A stretch of DNA of 64,000 nucleotides from Odoribacter sp036657595. GTDB lineage: Bacteria > Bacteroidota > Bacteroidia > Bacteroidales > Marinifilaceae. The notes under the pieces were generated by a model. That model was not told where the DNA came from and did not search any database. It worked only from the letters and a program-made list of their open reading frames with translations. Below, in pieces: positions 34,329 through 43,237 of the stretch. Numbering within the stretch: the first letter of the stretch is position 1; each line of letters opens with the position of its first letter. Made by a program: the position numbers and the translations under genes. The stretch covers positions 10,366 to 74,365 of the forward strand of contig JAVXFZ010000005.1 of assembly GCA_036657595.1 (NCBI GenBank), in the 5' to 3' direction.

Positions 34329-34418
34329 ATGCCAAGTGGAAAGAAAAGAAAGAGACATAAGATGGCGACCCACAAACGGAAAAAGAGATTAAGAAAGAAT
34401 CGTCATAAGACGAAGTAA
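34329..34418 (+). CDS. Small basic mS38/COX24-like (DUF1713) ribosome-associated protein
   Basis: The 29-residue product begins MPSGKKRKRHKMATHKRKKR and is almost entirely basic. It matches the AURKAIP1/COX24 C-terminal motif (DUF1713, K-x-KRR-x-KMxxHK...RK), the bacterial relative of mitochondrial ribosomal protein mS38. Such peptides are encoded in most Bacteroidetes and are thought to be part of the small ribosomal subunit. It lies between HU and rng with a perfect Shine-Dalgarno and is followed by a clear terminator. Confidence 0.85.
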   Translation: MPSGKKRKRHKMATHKRKKRLRKNRHKTK

Positions 34419-34443
34419 TATTCTCGTTTGTGAGTACAAAGAT

Positions 34444-34478
34444 ATAAACCTAAAGGCATTTGTCTTTAGGTTTATTTG
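34444..34478 (+). terminator. Terminator after the HU and mS38-like genes
   Basis: A perfect 12-base-pair stem (ATAAACCTAAAG/CTTTAGGTTTAT) with an 8-base loop. The T-tract is short (TT then GATT), so read-through into rng is possible. Confidence 0.7.
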
Positions 34479-34529
34479 ATTAGACACATTTCATATTATT
34501 TATCAGCTATTGCTTAAATTGAAACATCA

Positions 34530-36092
34530 GTGAGTAGTGAGTTAGTTATTGACGTAAAGGCAGATGAGATAGTAATTGCTTTATTGAGGGAAAAGAAGTT
34601 GGTTGAATTAACCAAGGAAAAAACCAGTATGCAATTTGCTGTTGGGGATATATATTTAGGTAAAGTGAAAAAAATTATGCCCGGCTTAAATGCTGCTTTT
34701 GTAAATGTGGGGTATGAAAAAGATGCTTTTTTGCACTATCTGGATTTAAGTCCTCAATTTCATTCACTTGACAGCTATATTAAACAGTGTATAGCTCGTA
34801 GAGGAATGCCGGTATCTAAGTTGAAATTAGAACCGGAAATTGATAAAACCGGAAAAATTTCTGAAATATTGACCGTGGGACAATGGGTAGCTGTTCAAGT
34901 AGCCAAAGAACCAATATCTACGAAAGGTCCCCGATTAACATCGGAGTTAAGCATTGCAGGCAGAAATTTAGTATTGATGCCTTTTGCTGATAAAGTTTCT
35001 GTTTCTCAGAAAATAAAATCACCGGAGGAACGAAAACGACTGAAGCGATTGATTGAAAGTATAAAACCAAAGAATTTTGGTGTTATCGTCCGGACAGTAG
35101 CTGAAGGGAAAAAAGTAGCTATATTTGATAGTGAATTAAAAGAATTAGTGGAGAGATTTGAGACAGCTTTTAAGCATATCCGTGATGTAGAGCCGCCAAA
35201 GTTGATCTTGGGAGAAATAGATCGTACTAGTGCCATTCTTAGAGATATATTGAATCCTTCTTTTGAAAATGTATATGTAAATGACATAACTTTGAGTAAA
35301 GAAATACGGCATTTCCTCAGTACCATTGCTCCGGAAAAACAAGATATTGTAAAATATGTATCACCCGAAATCCCTATTTTGGATCATTTCGGTGTGGATA
35401 AACAAATAAAATCTTCATTGGGTAGAACTGTTTCGTTTAAGAATGGTGCTTACTTGATTATTGAACACACAGAGGCTTTTCACGTGATTGATGTCAATAG
35501 TGGTAACCGTACTAAATTGGGAGATGATCAGGAAACCAATGCACTTGAAGTGAATCTATCAGCAGCAGAAGAGGTGGCTCGTCAATTGCAACTTCGGGAT
35601 ATGGGTGGCATCATTGTGATTGACTATATTGATATGCAAAAGGCTGAGAATCGACAGAAGTTGTTCGATCGTATGAGAGAATGTATGGAGATTGATCGAG
35701 CCAAACATACTGTTTTGCCTTTAAGTAAATTCGGACTGATGCAGATTACTCGCCAACGGGTACGTCCAGAGATGACTGTGGACACGACTGAAATGTGTCC
35801 TGTGTGTCACGGTTCAGGTAAGGCAGAGGCGGCAATTCTCGTGATTGATAAAATTGAAGATGAATTGGAATATTTGGCTTGTGAGAGAAAAAACAAGCAG
35901 ATTATATTAAAAGTACATCCTTTTGTCGGTGCTTTTTTGAAAAAAGGTCTTTTATCTATGCGTTTAAAGTGGGTATTCCGTTATAAAATTTCTCTGAAGA
36001 TTGTTGATGTTCCTTCATATTATATTTATGAATATCATTTTTACAATCGTTATAATCGGGAATTATTGGAAGGAGATAAACCGAAAGACTAA
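34530..36092 (+). CDS. rng: Ribonuclease E/G family protein
   Basis: RNase E/G cleaves single-stranded, A/U-rich RNA and matures 16S rRNA. The 520-residue protein uses a GTG start (MSSELVIDVKADEIVIALLR). It has an S1 domain (about 38-125; GDIYLGKVKKIMPGLNAAFVNVGYEKDAFLHY, shown in part), the catalytic DNase I-like domain with the metal-binding aspartates in FHVIDVNSGNRT and GGIIVIDYIDM, and the Zn-link CPVCHGSG (about 426-433). There is no long E-type C-terminal scaffold, so it is RNase G-like in size. Confidence 0.95.
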   Translation: MSSELVIDVKADEIVIALLREKKLVELTKEKTSMQFAVGDIYLGKVKKIMPGLNAAFVNVGYEKDAFLHYLDLSPQFHSLDSYIKQCIARRGMPVSKLKLEPEIDKTGKISEILTVGQWVAVQVAKEPISTKGPRLTSELSIAGRNLVLMPFADKVSVSQKIKSPEERKRLKRLIESIKPKNFGVIVRTVAEGKKVAIFDSELKELVERFETAFKHIRDVEPPKLILGEIDRTSAILRDILNPSFENVYVNDITLSKEIRHFLSTIAPEKQDIVKYVSPEIPILDHFGVDKQIKSSLGRTVSFKNGAYLIIEHTEAFHVIDVNSGNRTKLGDDQETNALEVNLSAAEEVARQLQLRDMGGIIVIDYIDMQKAENRQKLFDRMRECMEIDRAKHTVLPLSKFGLMQITRQRVRPEMTVDTTEMCPVCHGSGKAEAAILVIDKIEDELEYLACERKNKQIILKVHPFVGAFLKKGLLSMRLKWVFRYKISLKIVDVPSYYIYEYHFYNRYNRELLEGDKPKD

Positions 36093-36118
36093 GAAGAGCT
36101 AATGAAGATAAAGTATAT

Positions 36119-36167
36119 AAGACTAAGAATTGCAAATTTGAATTGTTGTGGTTCTTAGTCTTTTTTT
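36119..36167 (+). terminator. rng terminator
   Basis: An 11-base-pair stem (AAGACTAAGAA/TTCTTAGTCTT) with a 22-base loop and a following T-run. Confidence 0.85.
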
Positions 36168-36224
36168 ATTGATTTATATTTTAGCTGATTTTGTGGTGTT
36201 CTACTTAAAAAAACTTGAAAAACG

Positions 36225-36256
36225 TTTGCATACCCATTAATTATATGTTAAACTTG
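36225..36256 (+). promoter_or_regulatory. Probable promoter of the DsbD-like gene
   Basis: TTTG at 36225-36228, 20-base spacer, TAAACTTG at 36249-36256 (one mismatch to TAnnTTTG). Leader about 105 bases. Confidence 0.5.
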
Positions 36257-36368
36257 CACTTACGTCCTCGGTGAAAATAAATTAATAATATTTTTGTGGA
36301 GAATTTTACATCGAATGGTGTAGATGTGAAGGATCTGATCAATTTAATAATAATACACTTAAAAATTT

Positions 36369-38402
36369 ATGAAAAAAGGATTATTTACTTTTTTACTGAC
36401 GTTTATTGTGGGAATAGTCACTGTCTTTGCACAGGTTGAAAATCCTACTAAATGGTCGTATTCCCAGAAGAGCTTGGGGAATAATGAATATGAGTTAACA
36501 CTTAAGACTGATTTGCAGCCGGGTTGGCATATTTATTCTATGTATACACCAGCCGGTGGTCCGATGGCAACTATTTTAGCATTTGAGGAAGCTGGAAAAG
36601 GAATTGAATTATTGGAGAGTGCTACTGAGAATGAACCGAAGAAAGCACACGATGATGTTTTTGGAGTAGATGTATGGTCATTTGAAAATGAATATATCAT
36701 AACTCAAAAAGTAAAAATAACAGATCTTACTCTTGCATCCTTAAAGGGTACATTGGAATTTCAGGTTTGCCGGGAAGGACAATGTGTGATGTTTGATGAA
36801 GCATTTGACATTAAAATAGGAGAGGGAACAGCAGTAAAAAGTGATGTAGAAACGGCACCTGCTACTGAACAAGGTGCTGAACAAGACGATTCATTATGGA
36901 TATTCTTTTGGGGAGCTTTTGTGGCAGGTCTTGCTGCGGTGATAATGCCTTGTGTTTTCCCGATGATCCCGATGACTGTATCTTTCTTTATGCACGGAGA
37001 TGCGAACAAGGCAAAGGCGAAGGCTAAAGCTATCTTTTTCTCTTTGTCTATTATTGCTATTTATACTGCTTTAGGTTTAATTATATCTGTTTTGTTAGGA
37101 CCTGACTTTATAAATTGGTTGAGTACAAACTGGGTACCGAATGTCTTTTTCTTTATCATATTTATGATTTTTGCCGCCTCTTTCTTTGGTGCGTTTGAAA
37201 TTGTGTTGCCATCTTGGATTGTGAATAAATCAGATGCACAAGCAGATAAAGGTGGATATGTAGGAGCTTTTTTTATGGCGTTTACCTTAGTATTGGTATC
37301 GTTCTCTTGTACAGCTCCGATTGTTGGTACTGTATTGGTTGAGGCTGCTCGTGGATCTGTATTGCGTCCGATTATTGGTATGCTTGGATTCTCAATAGCA
37401 GTGGCACTTCCTTTTGGTTTCTTTGCATTTTTCCCATCAAAGTTGAGCAATCTACCGAAATCGGGAGGATGGTTGAATGCCGTTAAAGTGGTGTTGGGAT
37501 TTATAGAAGTTGCTTTAGGATTTAAGTTCTTGATGGTTGCTGACCAGACTTACCATTGGGGCTTACTTGATCGGGAAGTTTATATTGCTATTTGGGTTAC
37601 AATCTTTACTTTGCAAGGTCTGTATTTGATGGGCAAATTGAAATTTGCTAATGATAGCGACTTGCCATATATCGGAGTGCCTCGTTTGGCATTTATTATT
37701 GCTACGTTTGCATTTGTTGTATATTTGATTCCTGGAATGTTTGGTGCACCTTTAAAAGCCTTAGCCGGTTATTTCCCGCCGCAGGAAACTATTGATTTTG
37801 ACATCAACCGAATTGTTCGCGAGAATGTAAAAGAAATTACCAAAGGTGGACTTTCTGTATCAGCAAATGAAGTAGCCAATGGGCAGTCAGCTGCCTGTGA
37901 AGCTCCTAAATATACGGAATATTTACATTTAGCTCATGGCTTGGATGGATATTTTGATTATGATCAGGCGTTGAAATGTGCACAAGCTCAAAATAAACCT
38001 CTATTTATCGACTTTACAGGGCACGGTTGTGTGAACTGTCGGGAAATGGAACAGAGCGTATGGGCTGATCCGCGCGTATTAGAGATGTTGAAAAAAGATT
38101 TTGTGGTTGTTGCTTTGTATGTTGATGATAAGACTACATTGCCTGAGAATGAGTGGTATGTGTCGGAATACGATGGAAAGAAGAAAAAAACATTGGGAAA
38201 GAAAAATGCTGATTTCCAAATCAAGAAATTTGATTCCAATGCACAGCCTAACTATATTTTACTTGATAGCCGTGGCGGAAACGATCAGGATTTACAACAA
38301 CACGTCTTGGCTCCAGCGCGGGGACATAATCTTGATAAGGATGCTTTTGTTGCATTTCTGAAGCAGGGAATTGACGAATATAAGAAAAGAGGAAATAAAT
38401 AA
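36369..38402 (+). CDS. dsbD: DsbD-type protein-disulfide reductase
   Basis: DsbD carries electrons from cytoplasmic thioredoxin across the inner membrane to periplasmic thiol proteins. The 677-residue protein has a signal peptide (cleaved near VFAQ), an N-terminal periplasmic domain with the redox pair C134/C139 (FQVCREGQC), a CcdA-like membrane domain with cysteines at C195 (MPCVFPMIP) and C314 (SCTAPIVG), and a C-terminal thioredoxin-like domain with C554/C557 (GHGCVNCREME). All three redox pairs are intact. It is monocistronic with its own terminator. Confidence 0.93.
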   Translation: MKKGLFTFLLTFIVGIVTVFAQVENPTKWSYSQKSLGNNEYELTLKTDLQPGWHIYSMYTPAGGPMATILAFEEAGKGIELLESATENEPKKAHDDVFGVDVWSFENEYIITQKVKITDLTLASLKGTLEFQVCREGQCVMFDEAFDIKIGEGTAVKSDVETAPATEQGAEQDDSLWIFFWGAFVAGLAAVIMPCVFPMIPMTVSFFMHGDANKAKAKAKAIFFSLSIIAIYTALGLIISVLLGPDFINWLSTNWVPNVFFFIIFMIFAASFFGAFEIVLPSWIVNKSDAQADKGGYVGAFFMAFTLVLVSFSCTAPIVGTVLVEAARGSVLRPIIGMLGFSIAVALPFGFFAFFPSKLSNLPKSGGWLNAVKVVLGFIEVALGFKFLMVADQTYHWGLLDREVYIAIWVTIFTLQGLYLMGKLKFANDSDLPYIGVPRLAFIIATFAFVVYLIPGMFGAPLKALAGYFPPQETIDFDINRIVRENVKEITKGGLSVSANEVANGQSAACEAPKYTEYLHLAHGLDGYFDYDQALKCAQAQNKPLFIDFTGHGCVNCREMEQSVWADPRVLEMLKKDFVVVALYVDDKTTLPENEWYVSEYDGKKKKTLGKKNADFQIKKFDSNAQPNYILLDSRGGNDQDLQQHVLAPARGHNLDKDAFVAFLKQGIDEYKKRGNK

Positions 38403-38419
38403 GTCAATAAATTTGAGAT

Positions 38420-38461
38420 AAATACTCCTTATGAAGATAGCTTCGTAAGGAGTATTTTTTT
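38420..38461 (+). terminator. dsbD terminator
   Basis: A 12-base-pair outer stem (AAATACTCCTTA/TAAGGAGTATTT) plus a 4-base-pair inner stem (GAAG/CTTC), then a T-run. Confidence 0.9.
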
Positions 38462-38645
38462 GAATAAAACAATTGGATATGAATGGATGACTCTGTTTGT
38501 TTTTGAGTTTATTGGTCCTGCTTGAAATAGCTTTTTATTTATTTTTCTGTTATTATCCGTAATGACGAAATGATAGGAATTATACTATAAAAAGTAATCT
38601 TGTTATTTTATGTTCTTTAAATAAAATTATTTATTTAAATTGACT

Positions 38646-38653
38646 TACCTTTG
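38646..38653 (+). promoter_or_regulatory. -7 promoter element of the DUF5715 gene
   Basis: TACCTTTG matches TAnnTTTG about 25-30 bases before the start codon. Confidence 0.55.
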
Positions 38654-38682
38654 CCGTGTAAAAGAAAGATAATATGTGTTTA

Positions 38683-39291
38683 ATGAAATATATCTTGACG
38701 ATTTTGTTGTTTGCCTTTCTGATGGGGTGTGGAGGGAAGCAGGAAAAGGATAATTTTCAATATTTTAAAAATTATCAACGTACTTTTAATGATCTGAATG
38801 ACGCGCATTTAAGGTCTGCTCGGTATTGGGGAATACGACCGCTTAATTCTGAAGATAATCTTGACGGACAAAGTAATAAATTGGAAGAAATCAGCTCCTG
38901 TCGTTATTATGAATTGGATGAATTGACACATTCGTTGCCTTATCTCGTTCCGCGTGCAGAGGAACTTTTAGAAATGATTGGGCGAAATTTTCGTGATGCA
39001 GTGGACTCAAAAGGATTGTCATCGTGTAAAATTATTGTGACGAGTGTATTGAGAACGTATGGCTCTGTTCGGAAATTGAAACGGAAAAATACAAATGCGA
39101 GTGCCAATTCCGCCCATGTGTATGGGACTACTTTTGATATAGCTTATGGTCGTTTTAAAGGAGCTGATGATGAAGATATTAAAAAATTGAAGTCTATCTT
39201 GGCTGAAGTTTTGCAAGATTTGCGGAAACAGAAAAAATGTTATGTCCGTTATGAATATAAGCAGGGATGTTTCCATATTACTGTACGGTGA
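38683..39291 (+). CDS. DUF5715 lipoprotein resembling peptidase M15 (LAS) enzymes
   Basis: The 202-residue protein starts MKYILTILLFAFLMGCGG with a lipobox. The centre contains VTSVLRTYGSVRKLKRKN then SANSAHVYGTTFDIAYGRF, the SxHxxGxxxD pattern of zinc D,D-peptidases (M15/VanY-DacB type), and the C-terminal CFHITVR fits the HxH-like end of that site. It may therefore be a periplasmic peptidoglycan endopeptidase or carboxypeptidase. ATG 38674 in the same frame would add three residues before the signal peptide; 38683 is preferred. Function is inferred from motifs only. Confidence 0.78.
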   Translation: MKYILTILLFAFLMGCGGKQEKDNFQYFKNYQRTFNDLNDAHLRSARYWGIRPLNSEDNLDGQSNKLEEISSCRYYELDELTHSLPYLVPRAEELLEMIGRNFRDAVDSKGLSSCKIIVTSVLRTYGSVRKLKRKNTNASANSAHVYGTTFDIAYGRFKGADDEDIKKLKSILAEVLQDLRKQKKCYVRYEYKQGCFHITVR

Positions 39292-39314
39292 TGTAGAATG
39301 AAGAATATTTTGTT

Positions 39315-39322
39315 TATCTTTG
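39315..39322 (+). promoter_or_regulatory. -7 promoter element of ychF
   Basis: TATCTTTG matches TAnnTTTG; it lies 24 bases past the DUF5715 stop and leaves a leader of about 77 bases. Confidence 0.6.
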
Positions 39323-39405
39323 CAGATCTTTTATAGAACGAATTGTCTGAAGAGTGGACGGAATCATTCTTCCTTTTTCTTTTTAATCTTTTTAATCTTT
39401 TATAT

Positions 39406-40506
39406 ATGGGTTTACAGTGCGGAATAGTCGGACTGCCGAATGTTGGAAAGTCTACGTTGTTTAATTGTTTGAGCAATGCGAAAGCGCAATCAGCAAATTT
39501 TCCATTTTGTACAATAGAGCCGAATGTGGGGGTTACTACCGTTCCTGATGAGCGTTTGAATAAATTAGTGGAATTAGTCAATCCGCAAAATATTGTGCCT
39601 GCTGTTGTGGAGATTGTTGATATTGCCGGTTTGGTAAAAGGGGCAAGCAAGGGAGAAGGATTGGGTAATAAATTTCTTTCCAATATTCGTGAGACTGATG
39701 CTATCATCCACGTTTTACGTTGTTTTGACGATGATAATATTGTGCACGTAGATGGAAGTGTCGATCCTGTACGTGATAAAGAAATTATTGATACAGAATT
39801 GCAATTGAAAGATTTGGAAACGGTGGAGAATCGTTTACAAAAAGAAGAAAAAAGAGCGATGACCGGAGGGGATGCAAATGCAAAACGTTTGGTGGAAGTG
39901 TTATATTTATATAAGAATGCTTTGGAAAAGGGATTCTCGGCTCGAACGGTTGTTTTAGATACACTACAACAAGAAACTGCCAAAGATTTACAGTTGTTGA
40001 CCAGCAAACCGGTATTGTATGTTTGTAATGTTGACGAAGGATCAGTGGTGAATGGAAATAAATATGTAGATGCCATTCGAGAAGCTGTCAAGAATGAAGA
40101 AGCGGAAGTGTTAGTGATAGGAGCTGGAATTGAAGCGGATATTGCAGAACTCGAAACGTATGAGGAAAAACAAATGTTTTTAGAAGATATAGGATTAAAA
40201 GAAGCGGGTGTGAATAAATTAATTCGTACGGCTTATCACTTATTGAGTTTGCAAACCTATTTTACTGCCGGTCCTAAAGAAGTACGTGCTTGGACATTTC
40301 GTAAAGGGATGAAAGCACCGCAGACTGCTGGAATTATACATACTGATTTTGAGAAAGGATTTATTCGTGCGGAGGTAATTAAATATGCGGACTTTATTGT
40401 ATATGGGTCGGAAACGAAATGCAAAGAGGCTGGAAAAATGTCGGTTGAGGGAAAAGACTATATCGTACAAGATGGAGATATGATGAATTTCCGTTTTAAC
40501 GTATAA
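39406..40506 (+). CDS. ychF: Ribosome-binding ATPase YchF
   Basis: YchF (OLA1 family) is an Obg-related ATPase that binds ribosomes and affects stress responses. The 366-residue protein starts MGLQCGIVGLPNVGKSTLFN with the P-loop, then ANFPFCTIEPNVG (switch I), DIAGLVKGASKGEGLGN (G3), a coiled-coil arm and a C-terminal TGS domain (QTYFTAGPKEVRAWTFRKG). The NxxE-type G4 that gives ATP specificity is seen as CNVDEGS. ATG 39406 is the family start; an in-frame ATG at 39343 adds an unrelated hydrophobic stretch. Confidence 0.96.
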   Translation: MGLQCGIVGLPNVGKSTLFNCLSNAKAQSANFPFCTIEPNVGVTTVPDERLNKLVELVNPQNIVPAVVEIVDIAGLVKGASKGEGLGNKFLSNIRETDAIIHVLRCFDDDNIVHVDGSVDPVRDKEIIDTELQLKDLETVENRLQKEEKRAMTGGDANAKRLVEVLYLYKNALEKGFSARTVVLDTLQQETAKDLQLLTSKPVLYVCNVDEGSVVNGNKYVDAIREAVKNEEAEVLVIGAGIEADIAELETYEEKQMFLEDIGLKEAGVNKLIRTAYHLLSLQTYFTAGPKEVRAWTFRKGMKAPQTAGIIHTDFEKGFIRAEVIKYADFIVYGSETKCKEAGKMSVEGKDYIVQDGDMMNFRFNV

Positions 40507-40507
40507 A

Positions 40508-40552
40508 ACGTCTGTATTTACTCAGGAGTTACTCCTGAGTAAATACAGACGT
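40508..40552. terminator. Perfect palindrome between convergent ychF and LolA-like genes
   Basis: Two 22-base arms (left begins ACGTCTGTATTTACTCAG) are exact reverse complements with a single T between them. A T-tract is lacking, but the place between two convergent stops suggests a bidirectional terminator. Confidence 0.75.
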
Positions 40553-40563
40553 AATAAGCTCTA

Positions 40564-41196
40564 TTATCTCATATCAACTACTTCTACATCGGGATGCTTA
40601 ACGGAGTCAAATTGGAAAAATGAATCAGCAGGGGTGGGAGTTAATGGTTTGATGGATTGGATAGAAATAACAATGTTATTACCGTCTTTCCCAAAAGAAG
40701 TGACTTTTTGAATGGAAGAAGTGGCAACATTAACCCAGATGCCTACTTTAGTAAAATTCTTCTTGACAGTCGGCATTAATTCAATATAAGCAATTCCATT
40801 AGTCGTGCTGATTAATTTTTGATCGAATCCTTTTTGATAAATATCGAATAAGGAAGCTGGGTTGTTCAACATTTCTCCTTCCTCGCTACTTGGATTCTTG
40901 ATGTTTACCTCTTTTACTTCGGGCATATAAGTGTATAGATTTTTGCCATCGTAGTAATTTTCAACATCCATCAAATTTAGTTTATACAGATTCCCTTTCA
41001 TCCAGGCTTTTCCTTTATGGGATTCGTTAATATTTTCAGCCGGATTTTCCATTGAAAAAGTAAAATCAATTTCTGCTGCCGAATAAGCTTTAAATTTAGT
41101 TGCTGCTTTGTCTAAAATAGCTTTGGCTTTCGGATCGCTTTGTGCGAGAACAGCGAAAGTCATTAATGTCAATAGGATTGTTGTGAAATACCGCAT
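40564..41196 (-). CDS. LolA-like outer-membrane lipoprotein carrier protein
   Basis: LolA-like proteins carry lipoproteins across the periplasm. The 210-residue product starts MRYFTTILLTLMTFAVLAQ (signal peptide) and continues DPKAKAILDKAATKFKAYSA, then IDFTFSMENP, KGKAWMKGNLYKL and YDGKNLYTYMPEVKEV, which is the Bacteroidetes LolA pattern. A minus-strand -7 box lies 45-52 bases upstream of ATG 41196. ATG 41205 in the same frame is also possible. It is divergent from cdaA. Confidence 0.88.
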   Translation of the reverse strand: MRYFTTILLTLMTFAVLAQSDPKAKAILDKAATKFKAYSAAEIDFTFSMENPAENINESHKGKAWMKGNLYKLNLMDVENYYDGKNLYTYMPEVKEVNIKNPSSEEGEMLNNPASLFDIYQKGFDQKLISTTNGIAYIELMPTVKKNFTKVGIWVNVATSSIQKVTSFGKDGNNIVISIQSIKPLTPTPADSFFQFDSVKHPDVEVVDMR

Positions 41197-41240
41197 AATA
41201 TTCAAATTAAAAATATGTTGATAGAATCTTCATTATGCGA

Positions 41241-41248
41241 CAAAGATA
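41241..41248 (-). promoter_or_regulatory. -7 promoter element of the LolA-like gene
   Basis: Minus strand TATCTTTG matches TAnnTTTG exactly. Confidence 0.55.
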
Positions 41249-41279
41249 AGTAATGTGTGGTATATTCTGAAATTTTATT

Positions 41280-41287
41280 TAGTTTTG
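41280..41287 (+). promoter_or_regulatory. -7 promoter element of cdaA
   Basis: TAGTTTTG matches TAnnTTTG, 26 bases before ATG 41314. Only 31 bases separate it from the divergent LolA-like -7 box. Confidence 0.5.
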
Positions 41288-41313
41288 TCAGATCAAATAA
41301 GAAATAAGGATCT

Positions 41314-42102
41314 ATGTTGTTATTTATAAAACTTGGCGTTTTTGATATATTGGATATTCTGATTGTTGCTTTTATTTTTTATCAGGTATATAGATTGGTG
41401 AAAGGTACGGCAGCTATTAATATCTTTGCGGGTATTTTTACTTTTTACTTGGCTTGGTTGTTGGTGAGAGCTTTTAATATGGAACTGATCTCATCTATTC
41501 TAGGACAATTTATAGGAATGGGGGTAATTGCTTTGTTGATTGTATTCCAGCAGGAAGTACGGAGATTCTTGCTATTAGTCGGTAGTAAATATAATCTTCA
41601 ACATATTTTTAATTTAGAAAAATTGTTTGCCAAACCAACTATTCAGGAAGATGTTTCGAATGCGATCGTAGCTGCTTGCGAATATTTTTCACAGACTTAT
41701 ACCGGTGCATTGATTGTTTTTCAGCAAAATACAGAGTTGTATAATTATGCTCAAACAGGAGTGATCATAAAAGCAAAAGTGACGGAAGAGTTGATGGAGA
41801 ATATTTTCTTTAAAAATACCGCTTTGCACGATGGTGCCGTGATTATCAATGAAAATCGGATATTGGCAGCTCGTTGCATTTTGCCTGTTTCTGACCGTCA
41901 AGATATTCCGGGCAGTATGGGATTAAGGCATCGTGCTGCTTTAGGATTAAGCTCTGTCAGTGATGCTTATGTAATTGTTGTAAGCGAAGAAACCGGAAAT
42001 ATTACATTTTTTAGAGAAGGAAGCTATAAAGTAAAAGTAAGTCCCCAAGAATTGAAAAAATTCTTGAGTAATGATTTTTTAGGTTTTGTAGTAGATAAAT
42101 AG
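41314..42102 (+). CDS. cdaA: Diadenylate cyclase CdaA
   Basis: CdaA makes the second messenger cyclic di-AMP from two ATP at the inner membrane. The 262-residue protein has three N-terminal hydrophobic segments (to about residue 75) and a DisA_N catalytic domain with TALHDGAVII and GLRHRAALG, the DGA and RHR motifs that bind ATP and metal. A coiled-coil-like linker lies between. In many Bacteroidetes it sits next to folP; folP is not present here. Confidence 0.94.
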   Translation: MLLFIKLGVFDILDILIVAFIFYQVYRLVKGTAAINIFAGIFTFYLAWLLVRAFNMELISSILGQFIGMGVIALLIVFQQEVRRFLLLVGSKYNLQHIFNLEKLFAKPTIQEDVSNAIVAACEYFSQTYTGALIVFQQNTELYNYAQTGVIIKAKVTEELMENIFFKNTALHDGAVIINENRILAARCILPVSDRQDIPGSMGLRHRAALGLSSVSDAYVIVVSEETGNITFFREGSYKVKVSPQELKKFLSNDFLGFVVDK

Positions 42103-42115
42103 AACTATAAACTAT

Positions 42116-42207
42116 AAATGTTTAATGTTTAGTTGCCATATTGTAAAATCTAATGTTTTGATTAGACAAAATATAGACTTATGTATTATCCTAAACATTA
42201 AACATTT
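42116..42207. terminator. Structured region between convergent cdaA and purC
   Basis: A perfect 17-base inverted repeat (AAATGTTTAATGTTTAG and its complement) with a 58-base interior that folds on TCTAAT/ATTAGA. It lies between two convergent genes and probably terminates both. Confidence 0.6.
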
Positions 42208-42221
42208 AACGTCTATGATTG

Positions 42222-43166
42222 TTATAGTGTTTTTAAGCAAGCATTTACGTTATCCTCAATACGTTTGAGAACATTGTTTGTATCAGCTTTCTCAAATTTT
42301 TGTCCGGTGATATTTTCGTATAATTCTATGTAGCGTTCTGTAATGCCTGTTACAACACTTGGAGTCATATCGGGTATCTTCTGATCTGTTTGTCCCTGAA
42401 ATCCGTTATCCATCAGCCATTCACGTACAAATTCTTTAGAAAGTTGTTTTTGCTTTTCACCTTTGGTAAATCTTTCTTCATAGCCATCTGCATAAAAATA
42501 ACGAGAGGAATCGGGTGTGTGGATTTCATCAATTAAATAGATCTTTCCATTTTTCTTTCCAAATTCATATTTAGTATCAACTAATATTAACCCTTTTTCA
42601 GCAGCTATTTCTGTTCCACGTTGGAATAAAGCATAGGTATATTTTTCCATTAATTCGTAGTCTGCGCGACTCACTAAACCTTGTGCGATGATTTCTTCAC
42701 GAGAAATATTTTCATCGTGTCCTTCATCCGCTTTAGTACTTGGAGTGATCAGTGGGGATGCGAATTTTTGATTTTCTTTCATACCTTCGGGCAATGGCAG
42801 ACCGCAAAGGATACGCTCGCCTGATTTGTAAGAACGCCAAGAACTGCCTGTCAAATAACCACGGATTACCATCTCCACCTTGAATGGTTCGCATTGGTGA
42901 CCGATTGTCACCATCGGGTCGGGAGTTGCAATTTTCCAATTAGGTACAATATCCGATGTTGCATCCAGAAATTTAGAAGCAATTTGATTCAATACTTGTC
43001 CTTTGTAAGGAACTCCTTTGGGTAAAACAACGTCAAAGGCTGAAATACGGTCTGAAACGACCATAACTAGATATTCGTGATTGATGTCATAAACGTCTCG
43101 TACTTTTCCCTTGTAAACACTTTTTTGTCCGGGAAAATGAAAATCTGTTTTTACAATAGCATCCAT
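42222..43166 (-). CDS. purC: Phosphoribosylaminoimidazole-succinocarboxamide synthase PurC
   Basis: PurC joins CAIR and aspartate in purine synthesis. The 314-residue protein has YKGKVRDVYDINHEYLVMVV near the N terminus, SDRISAFDVVLP, VIRGYLTGSSWRSY, VDTKYEFGKKNGKIYLIDE and DSSRYFYADGYEE, all diagnostic. It is the longer form common in Bacteroidetes and plants. It is transcribed downstream of phoH, with about 70 bases between. Confidence 0.97.
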   Translation of the reverse strand: MDAIVKTDFHFPGQKSVYKGKVRDVYDINHEYLVMVVSDRISAFDVVLPKGVPYKGQVLNQIASKFLDATSDIVPNWKIATPDPMVTIGHQCEPFKVEMVIRGYLTGSSWRSYKSGERILCGLPLPEGMKENQKFASPLITPSTKADEGHDENISREEIIAQGLVSRADYELMEKYTYALFQRGTEIAAEKGLILVDTKYEFGKKNGKIYLIDEIHTPDSSRYFYADGYEERFTKGEKQKQLSKEFVREWLMDNGFQGQTDQKIPDMTPSVVTGITERYIELYENITGQKFEKADTNNVLKRIEDNVNACLKTL

Positions 43167-43237
43167 ACTTTATATTGTTTATTGTTTAATGTTTAACTTC
43201 CCCACAAATCCACGCTTTGTTTATTGTTATTTGTTAT

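Noticed and set aside
42116..43200. Copies of TGTTTAATGTTTAA near purC as a mobile repeat
   Set aside because: The pieces are short and A/T-rich; those at 42116-42207 are explained as terminator arms and the one near 43190 is not flanked by anything repeat-like.
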